Shown in pieces: positions 47,101 through 60,000 of a DNA stretch of 64,000 bases. A program made the translations under genes and the position numbers. Position 1 is the stretch's first letter. The number at the start of each line of letters is the position of its first letter. The notes beneath the pieces were generated by a model. It was given only the letters and a program-made list of their open reading frames with translations, ran no database searches and was not told the DNA's origin. Origin of the DNA: Cloeon dipterum (Eukaryota; Arthropoda; Insecta; Ephemeroptera; Baetidae); contig NC_088786.1 of assembly GCF_949628265.1 (NCBI RefSeq), positions 15,376,001 to 15,440,000 on the forward strand. The letters are read 5' to 3'.

Positions 47101-50100
47101 GGAAAAAATCGATGCCCCATGAAAGGAGTGTGCCAACTGACACACTTGCATAACAGCCAATGGACTCAATAGGTCACCCTGTGATTTCGCGACCATATAG
47201 TGTTCAACCCGAAAACGTAAAAATCTGATTGTGAGTTGCCTTGTTTTTACATAAAAAGAGCACAGAGCGAAAATCGGCGAAAACATTATGAAACTTAAAA
47301 CATTGTTCTGTTTCTCCGCAGCAGGTGTAACGAGATTGGTTGAACTGTATTAATAACTGATTGCAATGCGTAAATTTGTTGTTTACTTAATATACACGAA
47401 GTGTGTTGCATAATTAATTATGATTTTATGCCGTATTAGTTTTTAGCAGATTTTTTCAAATTTCTGAAGAATTCGTATGTTCTTTAAAATGCGTTTGCGG
47501 TCTGTGGATTTTACGGATTGATTAAAGAATTGGTTGATTCCGTACTTTTTGGACTGTAAATAAATGTGAAATAAACAAATAGAAACGTTGCGATTTTCTT
47601 CTGGTCGCACAACTTGTCGCGCGGAATAAGAAAACCAGGTCGGAGGAGGCAAAGCAGCTTTTCGTTTCACGCTTCGCTTGCTAAGGAATATGGAATTACG
47701 CGCCGAGCTCAACTTCTCGTCTGCTGAAGCTAACAGCAAGGGAAACTTATAGCTAGGGTGACGAAACAGGACTCGGCACTCACGTTCTTTTCGACAGTCT
47801 CCTTGATCTTGGCGCTGGCTTCGCTGACCTTAGCGCCCGCTTTGTTTACCGCCGAGTAGAAGAAGCTGCCGAAGGCCTTGGCTCCCTGCATCGCTTTTGT
47901 GCCCACAGCTGGAAATCAAGGGGTGGAAATCTGGTTTAATAACGCTAATTGGCCATTAAAGGTTTCAATAAGAATTGAATTTCAAGTTGCGGGGAAATAT
48001 CATCAAGTTTGGCGTCATGGTCGCAGGAAATGGGTCAATTTAAGAAAAATTGTCATTAAAATTATCTCAGTTGCACTGTTGAGTTCAGTGGCATGTGTGG
48101 AAAATGCACTGCGCAATAGCCCAGTTTCCTGTGCGGGCTGACAACGACCTGAATTTATCAGTTTGAAGGGCAGCCTGGCAACTGGAAATGCGACGTATAA
48201 GTGCGACGAAGGTAGGTAAGAAGTACTGTCAAGAAGGAAATGATTCTCCAGCAGCTGAAAAGCGTTAGGGAGCGCAAAGTCGGGAAAGACACACTCACCT
48301 GCTCCGGAGCCATCCTTAGCCTCTTCGCCCTCATTTTCCGACACCTGTGGCTCGCTGTCGGCACCGCCTGTGTCACTGCAAAGCAATTTTTGAATTAAAA
48401 AAAACTTGCCGACTGTCTTATCACCTGACTTTCAGAGAGCAGCTTGTTTTATGGTGATATTGTTTTTACTCGTATTAGCTGTGTTGTGCGCAATTCTTTT
48501 CAGTTGAATTTATAGAGTGAATACAAATTACCCAATTTATAATCCCTCCTCTGATATATTTTTTAATAAAATTTCAAAACACGATTATGACAACGTTCCC
48601 TTATTTACGCCATAACTTTGAACGAGTTTCAACTCCCTAGAATATGAATTTTAGACCCATCAAATTGATTATTCACAAAATTTGCCTGCTATATTATGTA
48701 ACAAATTTTCACCAATGCTACCAGCCACTTTTTAAAGAAGCCAATATTTTAAAAAACAGTTCCAGGACTCGTTACAGTGCTAGAAATTTTGAGCAAATTT
48801 GTTTAACCAAAGAGCGTACAAAAGCTACCCATTAACTTTGTGAATTTGTAATTAAATAATGCAACAATAGTGTATTGATCGCTATACCTAAAATGCTTAA
48901 TTTATTGCTTTGAAATGTGGCAAGTGAATTTTCATGGGCGCATCGCGGTGATATTGGTTAACTTCATCAGTTTTCTGCTAGCTTTGTTACTTTACTTTTT
49001 CTAACTTCTGCTCACTTCCTGTGGGCTGCGAGTTCCCCAAGTCCCTAAAACACCGCCGAGCGGATAACACTGGGCCAGAGTAGCTGCAGAGGAGCTAGGG
49101 CCGAATATGACCATCTTTTCGTCTCCTCTCAGCCTCTCTAGTCAGCATTGCTTTGAAGTCTGACAACTATTTGTTCTGATTTGTACATAATTTTTTTATG
49201 AATATGAAGTCATAAGTTTAGTAAAGACTGTAAAAACATCGCCAACAATAAGTCGTTAAAACCAAGAAGATTTCAAAATAAATAGGAACTAAAAAAATGA
49301 CCTGTAAATTTGAAATGTTGCGTCTGACAGAAATGAGCGGAATCGTAAAGTCTAGAATCATACAGCGATTACGTTTCGACGCCTGCGCTTTCGAAGCAAA
49401 AATTCACGAGGAATAGTTAGAGAAAATTAGAAATGTAACGCTCTTTGGTATCTCGATAAAGCTCAAACATTTTTCTATTTTTCACTTGAGTGACGAGGCG
49501 GAGAACTGCATAGTATATTGAGTGCAGTTTTTGTACACCGTCCAGTTTTGCGTGTGTGCAAAAAACCGCGAACAACATCTAATTTACTTCTAAACCACTT
49601 AACAGTCAAATCGCAAACTCAGCCTCCCACTTACAAGGCCAAACAAGACATTATTCCTTATTCACAGTTTGGCAAGCCGAGACACAAGAGGAAATCCACC
49701 CCGCGCTATCAAAACTTTTTTCAGACATCGCGGACACTTAATCGGTTCATGCAAAGTCGCATGCAGCCGGAACAACTGATATAAACTCTGTACAGTTCGT
49801 GAACGCTCGCACGCGCAATTGATTTTCCATTGGGCGGCAAAAAGCGAGTCGGGGGCGCTCAAGTTTTTGCTCTCTGACGATGGAGGCAATGGTGGTGAAC
49901 ATGATGATGACAGTTTTGATGCAGCATGAGTGAGGTGCAACTAAATTAGAGACATATAGAAAAAGACAGTTACCCCAAGTACCTAGAATTCTCATCATCC
50001 TCTTTGGGAGCAGCGGGGGCCGGCTCGGTGGGCTGTTGCAGGTGCTCGGGCGGATCGGGCACCACCTCCTCGCCGGTGGCGCGGCTCTTGACCGCCTGAA

Positions 50101-51526
50101 TGAGGCCGCCACCGGCGTTGGAGATCAGCCCGCTGCCGGCCCCCAGCCACGAACTCATCTGGCTCTTCACGTTGGTCAACATTTCCAACTTGCTGCCACC
50201 CTTGGTGGGGCTGAAATCAAGCACATTCCAACACACATCAGTCACAAAAGCCTAACGATAAACACCGACACCCTCTTTGTTAGCTATAATTCAATTAACG
50301 TTTCGTCCAATGTAGGCACGACTCGTAGAAAAATTGTGTGAATAGAGCAATCAATGGCGACTAAACATTTAGACGGGGTTATTGGACTTTGACTCATAAT
50401 CAGCTGATTTTAACGCTACACTTGATTTTTCGGCAAGCTATATCTGCATAAAATACGAATTTGCGCCTCAAGAGTGTCAAATTTTAATTTAAAATCTGTG
50501 TGTTTAGGCCCAAATTGTTTGTAATGATGGTGTTTGTGATTTGTAGCTTTGGAAATACAGGTAAGTATCGCCTATAAAGATGTTAAGTTTTGATTCTAAT
50601 ATCTTGCCTTCACGTAACTCAACTACTTACTGTAATATAGTTTACACGTCACATTTAAGAATGCTTTTGTGACTATTGGGAGCACAGATTAATTTTGTCC
50701 AATAAAAGATTATAGTACTATAAGATTATATAACGACATAATCTCTTCAACATTTTTCATGAAATCATTCGTCACCAGGGTATGAAATTTGACCTGATTG
50801 TTTTAGCTTGACTAAATAATTAGACTTAATGAAAACCACAAGGGAATAAAGGCTTTAGCTGAAAATATCGAAAATATAGCATGATGTGTTTTAATTTTCC
50901 GATGAACGTTAATTAGAAAATATTAGTAGTAAAACTCTATTTTTTTATTGATAAAAATTATTCAATAATTTGTTCCTCTTATAAAAAACCAATTTAAATC
51001 TGATATAAACCTCCAAAGGGCGCGGTTTGAACATTTATCAGCAAGCAGTTAAGTGGAATAATGCATAATCTTTTATCTCCGTGATCTCTCCCAGGGATTT
51101 ATACGTATTTGCATATTATGCTTTCCCTGATAGACGCATCCCGCGGGAAATAAGCACGTCATGCCTTTCTGCGAAAAGAGCAAGTACTTCACCTAAATCG
51201 TTAGCAATAATTCGACAACCCCTAGAACGATCCGCTTTTGGTCAACTGCAAAACTGCGCAATTAGGGCTTTAAAAGGCATGACAACACTTCCGTCAAGTG
51301 TAAGTGTACGTTAGAGCCCGTGAGGTGCCTACCTCATAAGTTTGCCCTCAGCATCGAGGACTGGCTCCGGCTCAGGGACCAGTTTTTCTTCCTTGATCGG
51401 GGAAGCAGGCTGTGGGGGCGGCTGCTCGCCCTCGACGCCAACCTCCTCGGGTTTTTTGCCGAAATAGCTGGTGAGGCCGGACACTTGGTTGGTGAGGCCG
51501 CTCGTGAGGCCCGAAAACATGGACAT
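44147..51526 (-). CDS. SYAP1: Synapse-associated protein 1 (SYAP1/Sap47), BSD domain
   Basis: Eight exons on the minus strand: 51333-51526, 49983-50210 (alternative end 49974), 48299-48375, 47784-47908, 45735-45872, 45524-45663, 45142-45461 and 44147-44265, encoding about 446 residues. The start MSMFSGLTSGLTNQVSGLTS and the alanine/lysine-rich segment KAFGSFFYSAVNKAGAKVSE are typical of the family. The BSD domain spans exons 5-7: VPPWVGYPNEEKLKEEILSL, FEFDYETFTPVAQALLVEDP, and FWRNYFYRVSLIKQS. The C-terminus has EWERELQAELSDFEMV. Drosophila Sap47 is a synaptic protein and mammalian SYAP1 has been linked to Akt signalling. Two in-frame methionines lie at the start (51526 and 51520); the first is used here. 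Introns are large; that at 45873-47783 contains a GC-rich block near 46480-46700, which could be an internal promoter. A (GA)n run lies in the last intron. Confidence 0.93.
44315..44331. repeat. (GA)n microsatellite
   Basis: Short GA run in the last SYAP1 intron. Confidence 0.85.
49041..49070 (-). repeat. Dispersed repeat, core of copy C
   Basis: Shares GTCCC, ACACCGC and CGGATAACA blocks in the same order with copy B (33192-33220). It lies in a SYAP1 intron between the exons at 48299-48375 and 49983-50210. Confidence 0.45.
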
Positions 51527-52506
51527 GGCGAAGCTCTAACTGGCCAGCGACGACTGGAAAGTCGAAAAGTACGTCGTCCTTCCGATCGAAGAGTCGTCTT
51601 CCTGCTGCTGCTGATATTGACGTTTGGCCAGCAGTGACATCTGCGGGAGGGTGGAGCTACTTTCTCCTCTGCCTACGTCATACTGGTGCCACTCGGAGCA
51701 GGGCGACAACTGTGGGATTGGTGTTGAACTATTGTCGGCCACCGCAATCGGTAATTCACAGACCGCCAGAGATCTTAAATTTTATAAATTGAATTTTGAA
51801 CAGATCTCATAGCTAATAACCTTAATACCAAATCAAATTCGTGAGAAAAAATGGAAGTTTATTTTCGAAATGTATGTTAAATATTAAATAATACTACATA
51901 CTTAAGCTCTGAAAAAAGAAAAAATGAATACATAAAATTATTATATGTTAAATCTATGACACACATTCAATAGACATAAAGCATTTAAAGAAAAAATTGT
52001 GGAAGGCTATAAAATTTAATGACATTTTGTATTGTTTAAATCCATCGAAAATAATGGGACCGGCTTGAGATACTTATATGCGATGATTAAAAAAATTACA
52101 ACACAGTCCAAATTAATTCATACGAAAAAATTATAAAATCAAATATGGTCTATGTGAGCTCTCATATTAGTAAAAATATGCTGACGATGGCCGTTTTCTA
52201 TTTATCTCTAATTGTGATAAACTCTTAAATTAAAAAAATTACGAAAAATCGTCATTCTTCACCAACATAAGTGTTTTAAACATAATATAATATGATAAAT
52301 GCAATTTTATAAAATTCTGTAGTCAAGTAAATTTTTCCTATTTTTATCACTGTATCCTGAAAAACCACACGAGAGGAATGACGAATACTTTTTCTGAGTC
52401 CAGGTTTCAGTTGGCAAGCGTGGTCGTTGTTCGCCACTACAAACAAAGATTGAAAGAGCGCCGAGCGCCCTGTTGCTTCTCGCTTTAGCCACCCCGAAGG
52501 GGCACT

Positions 52507-55500
52507 ATGGGGTGCTGTGGCGAACGACAGGAGAGCCCGGGAGTGAGACAGTGCACGGACGTCACTTTTCTTGTCATTTTCATCGTGTTCGTCTGCATTT
52601 TGGTCAGTGCCAAACCCTCGTTAGATGGGCGTGGTGGAAAACCGCGCTCACACATTAAAACTCGCTTTAGGATAAAAATAAGTTGGTCTTCATATCTCGA
52701 CGCTTATATTTGTTTTGTGAGTAGCTCTTCGTAGCAGCATTCGCTATCGTCTATGGCAACCCTCTCCTGCTGGCACACGGCTATGACAGTTTTGGCAACA
52801 TCTGCGGAAAGACCAACGAGGAGCAAGCCGGTGGTCTGGTGCTCTCTGGACTGGACATGACCCACCGACCGTAAGAGTAGCTTCTTCTTTTATAAATTAA
52901 TTATGCAAAATTGTTAAATTAAAATAAAGAAATATTCTTTACACAAGACATTTTGTAGAAAATTTTAAATTAATTATGGTGAAATTCTTCAATTAACTCA
53001 AATAATTAAAAGAGCACCATTCAATTTACAGCTATCTTTTTAATCTCGATGTGAGCCATGTGAATGAGTCAATCAAGATCTGTGTGAAGCAATGCCCAGA
53101 CAAAGAGCTCTCTGTGCTCGCCGATCTCAAGAAGTTTTATGAGGAAACAGGATCATCACTGTGCAGCTATAATTTCAACTTCTCACAGCTGGAGACAAGT
53201 ACTAAATTATCGCCTGAGGTAAGATTTTTTCTTTTGGTGCAAATTAAATTCAATGCTTAGTATATACTTTAAAATCTGCAAACAAATTTTTTAGGACCAA
53301 TTCAGCAGTCCCCTGGGGCCGTGTCCTTTGTTGCCTGTATTTCAAAGTGATCAAGTGCTAAACAGATGTGTGCCCTCAGCCAACTCTTCAGTTCCCACAG
53401 ATGTATTGCGTTCGTTCTACGAAATCCTCAACAGCCCTGCTGCTCTGGAGCAGCTTGTCGCTGATCTGTACCGAACGTGGCGCCTGATTTTTATCCTCTC
53501 GTTTGTGTCTTTCATGCTAGCCCTTGTCATGATTCTGCTGCTGAGCTTTGCCACGGCTGCAATTGCTGTTACCTTCACAGTTGTAGTCTCTGTGGCTAGT
53601 GTCGCCGGTACTCTCGCTCTCTGGTGGGCCTATTTGGAGACTAAGTGGCTGCTGGATGAGACTCCAATCGAGCAAATGCTTGAAGAGACTGCAACCAATG
53701 AACGGTGGCTGCTCATCTTGGCAGTTTTCGCTACTCTAGTGACTGTAGGCTCTACCTCTTTTCATAATTAAAGTCTCATAATTTATTCATTTCATTCTTT
53801 TAGCTGGTGCTGCTTTGTCTTGCCGCACATGTGGCCAAAAATGTGAAGACGTTGGCGGCCCTTTTCAAGGAAGCAAGTGGCTTTATCAAGGTGCGCACAG
53901 TTGAAATTGTAACTGGAAGTATATATTTTTGTTATCATTTGCTCACTCGTAGGCCCTCCCATCCTTGTACCTCCAGCCAATTATCACTGTAGCTGTTCTG
54001 TTGAGTCTTTTCTGCGCATGGATGTATGTGGTGCTGTGTTTGGCAACTGCTAGTAAGAATTTTTGTTGAGATTTTTGCTTTGGTGCTCATTTGGTGTATT
54101 TTAGCAACCCCTGAAGCGAGGCAGATAATTCTTTACACAGAGGACTCAAACATGACATCAGTAAATAGTAAGTAGAAGTGATTTTAAAAAACCTTGTAAT
54201 TATTTGTGTTTCATTAGCTGCTTTCTTCACAAACTGCAACTAAAAAAACGAACATTAGATAAGAAAATCTACATAATTTACAAAATATTTTGTTTCTAAA
54301 AAGTGGTTCAAGTTAATGACATGATAATACATGTCATAATTTTCTGATTAGGAAAGACTCACATTATCAAAAAAAAACCATATCGTCTTGGTGCCGTAAA
54401 AATTGCGCCCAGCAAAACAAACACCTAAATTTTAATTTTCATATTGATTGCTGCTCATTTCTTGCAACATTGAAATTTTAGTTTGTTTAGCTTTGCACAA
54501 TTTTTACGGCACGTCGATGATATGGGAAAGTAACTAGATTAACATGATAAATATGTCTGACACAAAATAAGTTTCATTCTATTCAAAACCAGAACTTGGA
54601 AAAAAAATCAAATAAAGTAGTAACACCTGAGCGATTTTCATTATCTTTTCGCAGAATTCACGTTACTGCAGTTTGTTGAGTTGTCGTGGGTTCGCTTCGG
54701 CTGGTGGATATACCTGATCGCCCTGGTGTGGGTGTCGGAACTAGTGCTCTCCTGCCAACAAATGACCTCGGCAGGGGCGTTGGTGGACTGGTATTTCCTC
54801 ACCAGTGGAAGACGAGATGGAGGCGCCCGACTCCTTCTCACCTCGGTGCGGCGCTTGGTGTGGTACCACCTGGGCTCAGTCGCCCTTGGCTCTCTGCTGA
54901 TCGCGCTCTTCAAGCTCCCCAGACTTGCGCTTCGGCTGCTAGGAATCAAGCAGAAGCCTCTGTGCTACGAGCGTGGCCTTCGATATGTTAACCACAACGC
55001 GTATGCTGTAATTGCCATCGAGGGGATTGACTTTTGTCCATCAGCAAGAGTGGTTGGTCTCAGAATTTGGAAATCTTAAAATTTTTACCTGCCAAACAAT
55101 AATTTGTCTTTGATTGATGAAAAGGCGTTAATTTACAAGAGGCTTAAAAAAACTTTGCTCTTCTGAAACTATTTCAAAACATTTTTAGATTCATTTTATA
55201 TTTTAATCTTTTAATTTCTCCTTGAAAATAATCAATTTTGTTGCAATAGCCTTATCTGGATTTCTCTTTTCCCCAAAAATAAAATTAATTTGCCTTGTAT
55301 TGATCTAGGAAAAATACTTTCTTCTCTTTACTTGTCACAAGTAATTCTTTCTGTCAAATTATAAAATAACTTGACGCACGGTAATTTATATTTTGACAGG
55401 CGTACCAAACCATGGAGAGCAATCGTCTGCACTTATCTCCCATCAATAGTACTGGTGATTGCTTCCTATTTTTGGGTGAGTACCATTAATTTAAAATAAT

Positions 55501-57022
55501 TTTGAATGAACTCTTTGTACTGACTGATGGGTCAAATCGTGCAAATCCAATTTCTGAAGTTAAGATGCGCATAAAACGGCCGAAATAACGTTTAGTTTCC
55601 CTCTCAAGTGACATTGTATATATAGCGATCTACTGAAAAATAAAATTCTTTGCAAATTTCCCTAGAAAATTAAATTTCAGAGAGAGTGATTTGCTGTTCA
55701 GCATTCTATTGTGACAATGTTATTCTCCTACATGTTCTGCTCATGTTCTCTTTAAATAATCCTGTCGCATTGTTTGTGATTGCGATGCTTGTATTTCATA
55801 AAGTAACTGCTAAAAAGCCACTGGCGAACAAATTAAACCTTTTTCTGCCGTCATCACAATCAGCGAGCAGCCTCTCTCATTTGAATTTTCACCAGGAGCT
55901 ACTTGCTGCCACGAATTACGAGTTGTCTCTCCATTCTTTTTGAGTGAACAAGTGCTTTGCACATAGCTCACGTTCTAAGCGACCCAGCATTTTGATCATT
56001 TGGGCTGATTTTGAGTGGTACGTGCCCGTAGGTAAGTGCTGCGTGACTGCCGTGGTGGGTTGCGTTGGTTTGCTGACGATGCGCCAAGACCCGCAGCTGC
56101 ACGTTTACGCCGTTCCTGTGCTGGTGCTGTGCGTCTTCTCTTTCTACGTCGCCCACTCGGTCTTCACCCTCTACGAGGTAATATACTTTATATTTTTCCA
56201 CTTGCCCTATCTGCCCGCCAGAATGAAATATGAAGCAATGCAATGCGCGACTCTGCGATATTGCTCAAGGCAAAACGTGAAAAAGTACACGCCTGGTTGA
56301 TCGAAATAATGAGCTTCTCTGACTTTTCAATTATCGTACATATTTTCGCTGGAATCAGCAGGAAACTTTGTAACTGTCGTGTTTACAAGAAAGTCGAGTC
56401 TTTTTTCTTTCTAAATGGACTGCCTATCTTTTGTAATGCAAATGCTTCGGATTAATGCATGCCGCCTTCAACCTCATGAATTTTCCGCAGACCCAAAACT
56501 TTGTTCATGTTAAATCGGTGCTTCCAGTGTTTTCAGTGAAAGCAACACCCCTGTCTACTTCTTAGAAAAGAATACCCTGTTCCTCTATGTTAATTATGGT
56601 AAACAGAACAACTAGCAAATTTGAATTTTCTAGGGCTTGGGTGTATTTTGAGAAATTATTTTTCACTTTTTTGTGTTACTTAAGGTTTTTATTTGTCGTT
56701 ACCGTTCTGATAATGTCTTCTTGACACGTAATTAATTCTGAAATTAAATTTTTAGACGAATATTAGGAGCATTGTAGCCATTTGTTTTATTATCTGGCAT
56801 TGAAGTATACTTAGATTTAGCAAATATATCAAAATGCAATCATTTTGAGATGGGAATGCCATTTCTCCGCAGATGGCTTTGGACTCCCTTTTTCTATGCG
56901 TGGCTGAAGATCAGGCTCTTAGTGTGGGATACCAGGCGTACCGACGGCCGCACATGGTGCAAGCTTTGACCACCCTTTGCGCGAAGAGCTCTACACAGCC
57001 AGAGAGTCAGCCCATGTTTTGA
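52507..57022 (+). CDS. SLC44A1: Choline transporter-like protein 1 (SLC44 family)
   Basis: Eleven exons: 52507-52602, 52725-52870, 53032-53218, 53295-53744, 53804-53890, 53953-54052, 54105-54167, 54655-55052, 55400-55475, 56032-56177 and 56873-57022, giving 632 residues. The protein begins MGCCGERQ, as human CTL1 (MGCC), with a possible myristoylation site. Then come a first membrane span, HGYDSFGNICG, a luminal loop with paired cysteines (CVKQCPDKEL, SLCSYNF), and several spans, including the family core ELVLSCQQMTSAGALVDWYF and VWYHLGSVALGSLLIALFKL. NHNAYAVIAIEGIDFCPSAR and TGDCFLFLGKCC lead to the last spans. SLC44 proteins are plasma-membrane and mitochondrial choline/ethanolamine carriers. 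Exon 2 was set to start at 52725 (LFVAAFAIVYG), which keeps phase 0 with the GTCAGT donor after 52602. Intron 7 contains a long hairpin. Confidence 0.94.
54378..54525. repeat. 148-bp imperfect inverted repeat (hairpin) in CTL1 intron 7
   Basis: The left arm from 54378 (CCATATCGTC, GTGCCGTAAAAATTG, AAACAAAC) pairs with the right arm ending at 54525; read backwards, the right arm gives CCATATCATC, GTGCCGTAAAAATTG, AAACAAAC in the same order and spacing. Arms are roughly 55-60 bases with a few mismatches, around a loop of some 30-40 bases. It may be a small inverted-repeat transposon or the stem of a processed small RNA. No clear target-site duplication was found. Confidence 0.75.
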
Positions 57023-60000
57023 ATACATTAAGTGCAATTTTATATAAGAGCTTTTATGAAAACGATGGACTGAAAGGATCGTCTTAGCTAGGGCAAGTTT
57101 GCTGTTTTATATTGTTGCTCTCACTACTTTTTAGTTGACAGATTGCTTTGCCATATTTTATCAATTTCATCAAGTGATCTTCATTTTATTGTTCAAAGGC
57201 TGACGAAGCCATATTTTATCGTGTTTGTACCATTCAGAGCATTTAGTTTCTTCGTCCTCAGCTACTGAAATGTTATCATTATCACATGGGCAAGTACTTA
57301 AATTTTTTGCAGTACACTTTTTTTTACTTTGTATCATTCGTTTGTTACTATGCATAAAATGCCATATTTTTACTATCGCTTAAATATCTAGTTTGACCTA
57401 TGAGAAACATGTCATATCGCAACAATACGAATTTGAGTAAATCTAAATTATAAACAGTTTGGTCGGATCTTGATTGTAAATTTCACTTAATATAATGACT
57501 TTAGAGCCAATCACTACATTTTCAAGTGTAAATTGTCAATTATCAAGGAAAAATCGGTGCCAATCATTCAGTTTCTGTGTTATGCAATTTGTAAACTGAG
57601 GTGCCATTGTTGGAGGACATGCTATATATTTTATACTTTGTGAAGCAGCGCTGTTAGAATGGAAAGTATTTACAGGGTAATTCATGTTTTGCAATATTCT
57701 GTATAAGATTTGTATTTTATTGTGATCGTTTAGTATGTATTTTTGTAACAGGTTCTGACTCTGACTCTAACGAGCGTTACGATGGCTTTATTTTTAGAGA
57801 ATTAAAACCAACCTGTTATTGTACATAAAAGTTGTGATTATTTTCTAAAATATTCCCTTTGGACAACTAATGAAATATTTTGGATGTGTAAATTATCGCC
57901 TTCGAATTAAATTGATTGCACCTATATCTGAACCAAAAGACAAGACGTGGATCTCATGCTTTTACCCTTTTAGTGCTATATCACATCTAATTGACAGTGT
58001 GACCAAGAAGCCTTCAGACTTCCTTCCAGGGGTAAAATTGCAAAATTTAAATGTTTTGGGCAGAGTTTACTTTTTCTTACCCAGCGTGGGTTCCAAGCTG
58101 CAATCCCTCTTGGATATTTTGACTTATTAATTATTCATAGTCGAAACATAATACTGTGCAACCGGCCGCAAAAACAAACAAATTAATAACAAGAAAAAAA
58201 TCATAACTTTATCATGTGTGTAACCAATAAAAATTTATTTGCAGTTGTCAGAAAAGTTTGACAAGATTTTTCAAATGACTTGCATATTCCTTCGCCAGAA
58301 AAAGTGGGTTGCCAATTTTTTTTGCATTTTGCCGAGGGGAGCAGAAAAATCTATTTGCAAGGAAAAGAGGAACCCACGCCATTTAACCCTATACTGCATG
58401 GCGGAGGCGAGTGAATGAAACCGCGGCAAGGGAGGGCGGTGCTGTGCCGCCGATTGATATTCCGCGGGCGTCGCCGAAAAAGCTGGCAGCGCGAGCCCCA
58501 GCTCCCTTTGCGCCACACGCGCGCTCAATTCTGCTCGCGTTTTCGCCCAGCAAATTGGCGCAGAATGAATGAAGGGACGCGTCGGGCCCGTCGTCGGCAG
58601 GGTCCCGCTCCGCCCACTGCACCCATTCACCACTACCGCTGAGCTGACTTGACTGACACTCGCACAGAACTGCCAAAACCGTGCTAGTGTAACGCGTCGA
58701 TCTGCCCTAAACCAATATTGCTATTCAAGCCGTTTACTTGCTTTTTCATTCAGGAGGCGCGTGGATATACCAACTCATCAACCCTTACATAACATGTTTT
58801 TTACCTTCCCGCGACTTACATTGATTAAAAAATTGCTCAAAGTGTTATGTTAAATTAGGAAGTTTCTTTGGCGTGAGAGCCCGCGACATTCAAGTTAAAT
58901 CAAGTCAAATTTTATTAAAATGGAAACTTTAGTATGAACACGAAAAGTGGATACCTAGAGACCAGGCAAAATGTGGGCGTTGATCAATAATATCCTTATT
59001 TATTTTGTCTTGTTAAATGTTTATTGTACTCATGAACTACAAAGTAACAATCAAAGAATATCATCAATTTAGATTACACGAACAAAGATAAAAAAATGAC
59101 TCCACAACGCGGAGAACAAATATTATGTTGGGTCAACCTAGTCTGTGCTGTATGTAAAATTACTAAATTAATTAAAAATCAAACAAACGCTTAATTGTTT
59201 TGCAGCCCCAAGAACAGGGAGAAGAATTTCGATGCGTTGTAGTCTTCCAATATATATGTGGAAGGCCATTCAAGGGTATACAAACCCTGTATGAAAAGGC
59301 GCTTCGGGCCGAAAACGGTTCTAGCCGTGGGTCGGCTGGAGGTGGGAATTAGTAGGCCGCGCTGTCACCTCGCAGGGCGCGTCCCTGGATGATTCTTGTT
59401 CTCGCATCAATATCTGTCTGGCCGCTCTGGCACCTAAGTAAATGACGAGGTCGGTGTGCCGAAGGTGCATGCATGTCAAAAGGCATCACGTTTTTCCCAT
59501 AAGTGTATCGCCCTGTTTCACATTCTGCCTAATTTTGTGATGTTTTCCTGCATCGCTGTGCACACTTCTAGTGTTTAGTATAGTTTTCATTAATTTTAAA
59601 CCATATTATACAAAAAAATATGAACTTTACAAAATTTTGTATCATAATTTTAGGATCAAAAACGTGTTTCTTTATTAAAAAGCACTCATCAATACCGAAC
59701 TAGCCCATATATAAAGGGCGTTGCGGGCATCGCCCGGCCGGTGCGCCCCCTTAATTTTTACATGGTCCTTATGGTGCCCCAAGGCCTCAATTACTCTAAT
59801 ATTATATCGCCTGATGGAAATTTCGACACTACTCCAGCCTTGAAAGCACTGTATGTAAATACAATTTTCTTGTTGTGTGCCGATGGAGGGTAGGATAATG
59901 AAACACACGTAAATATTTTCTAATGTTTTCTTTGGTTTGAAATTCAATATCACTTATTCACCATGCCTTAAAAGTTTGTTTGAAAAATATAAACTCATAC

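Noticed and set aside
57870-58130. 86-codon plus-strand frame after CTL1
   Set aside because: AT-rich, no recognisable motif, and positioned where the CTL1 3' flank is expected.
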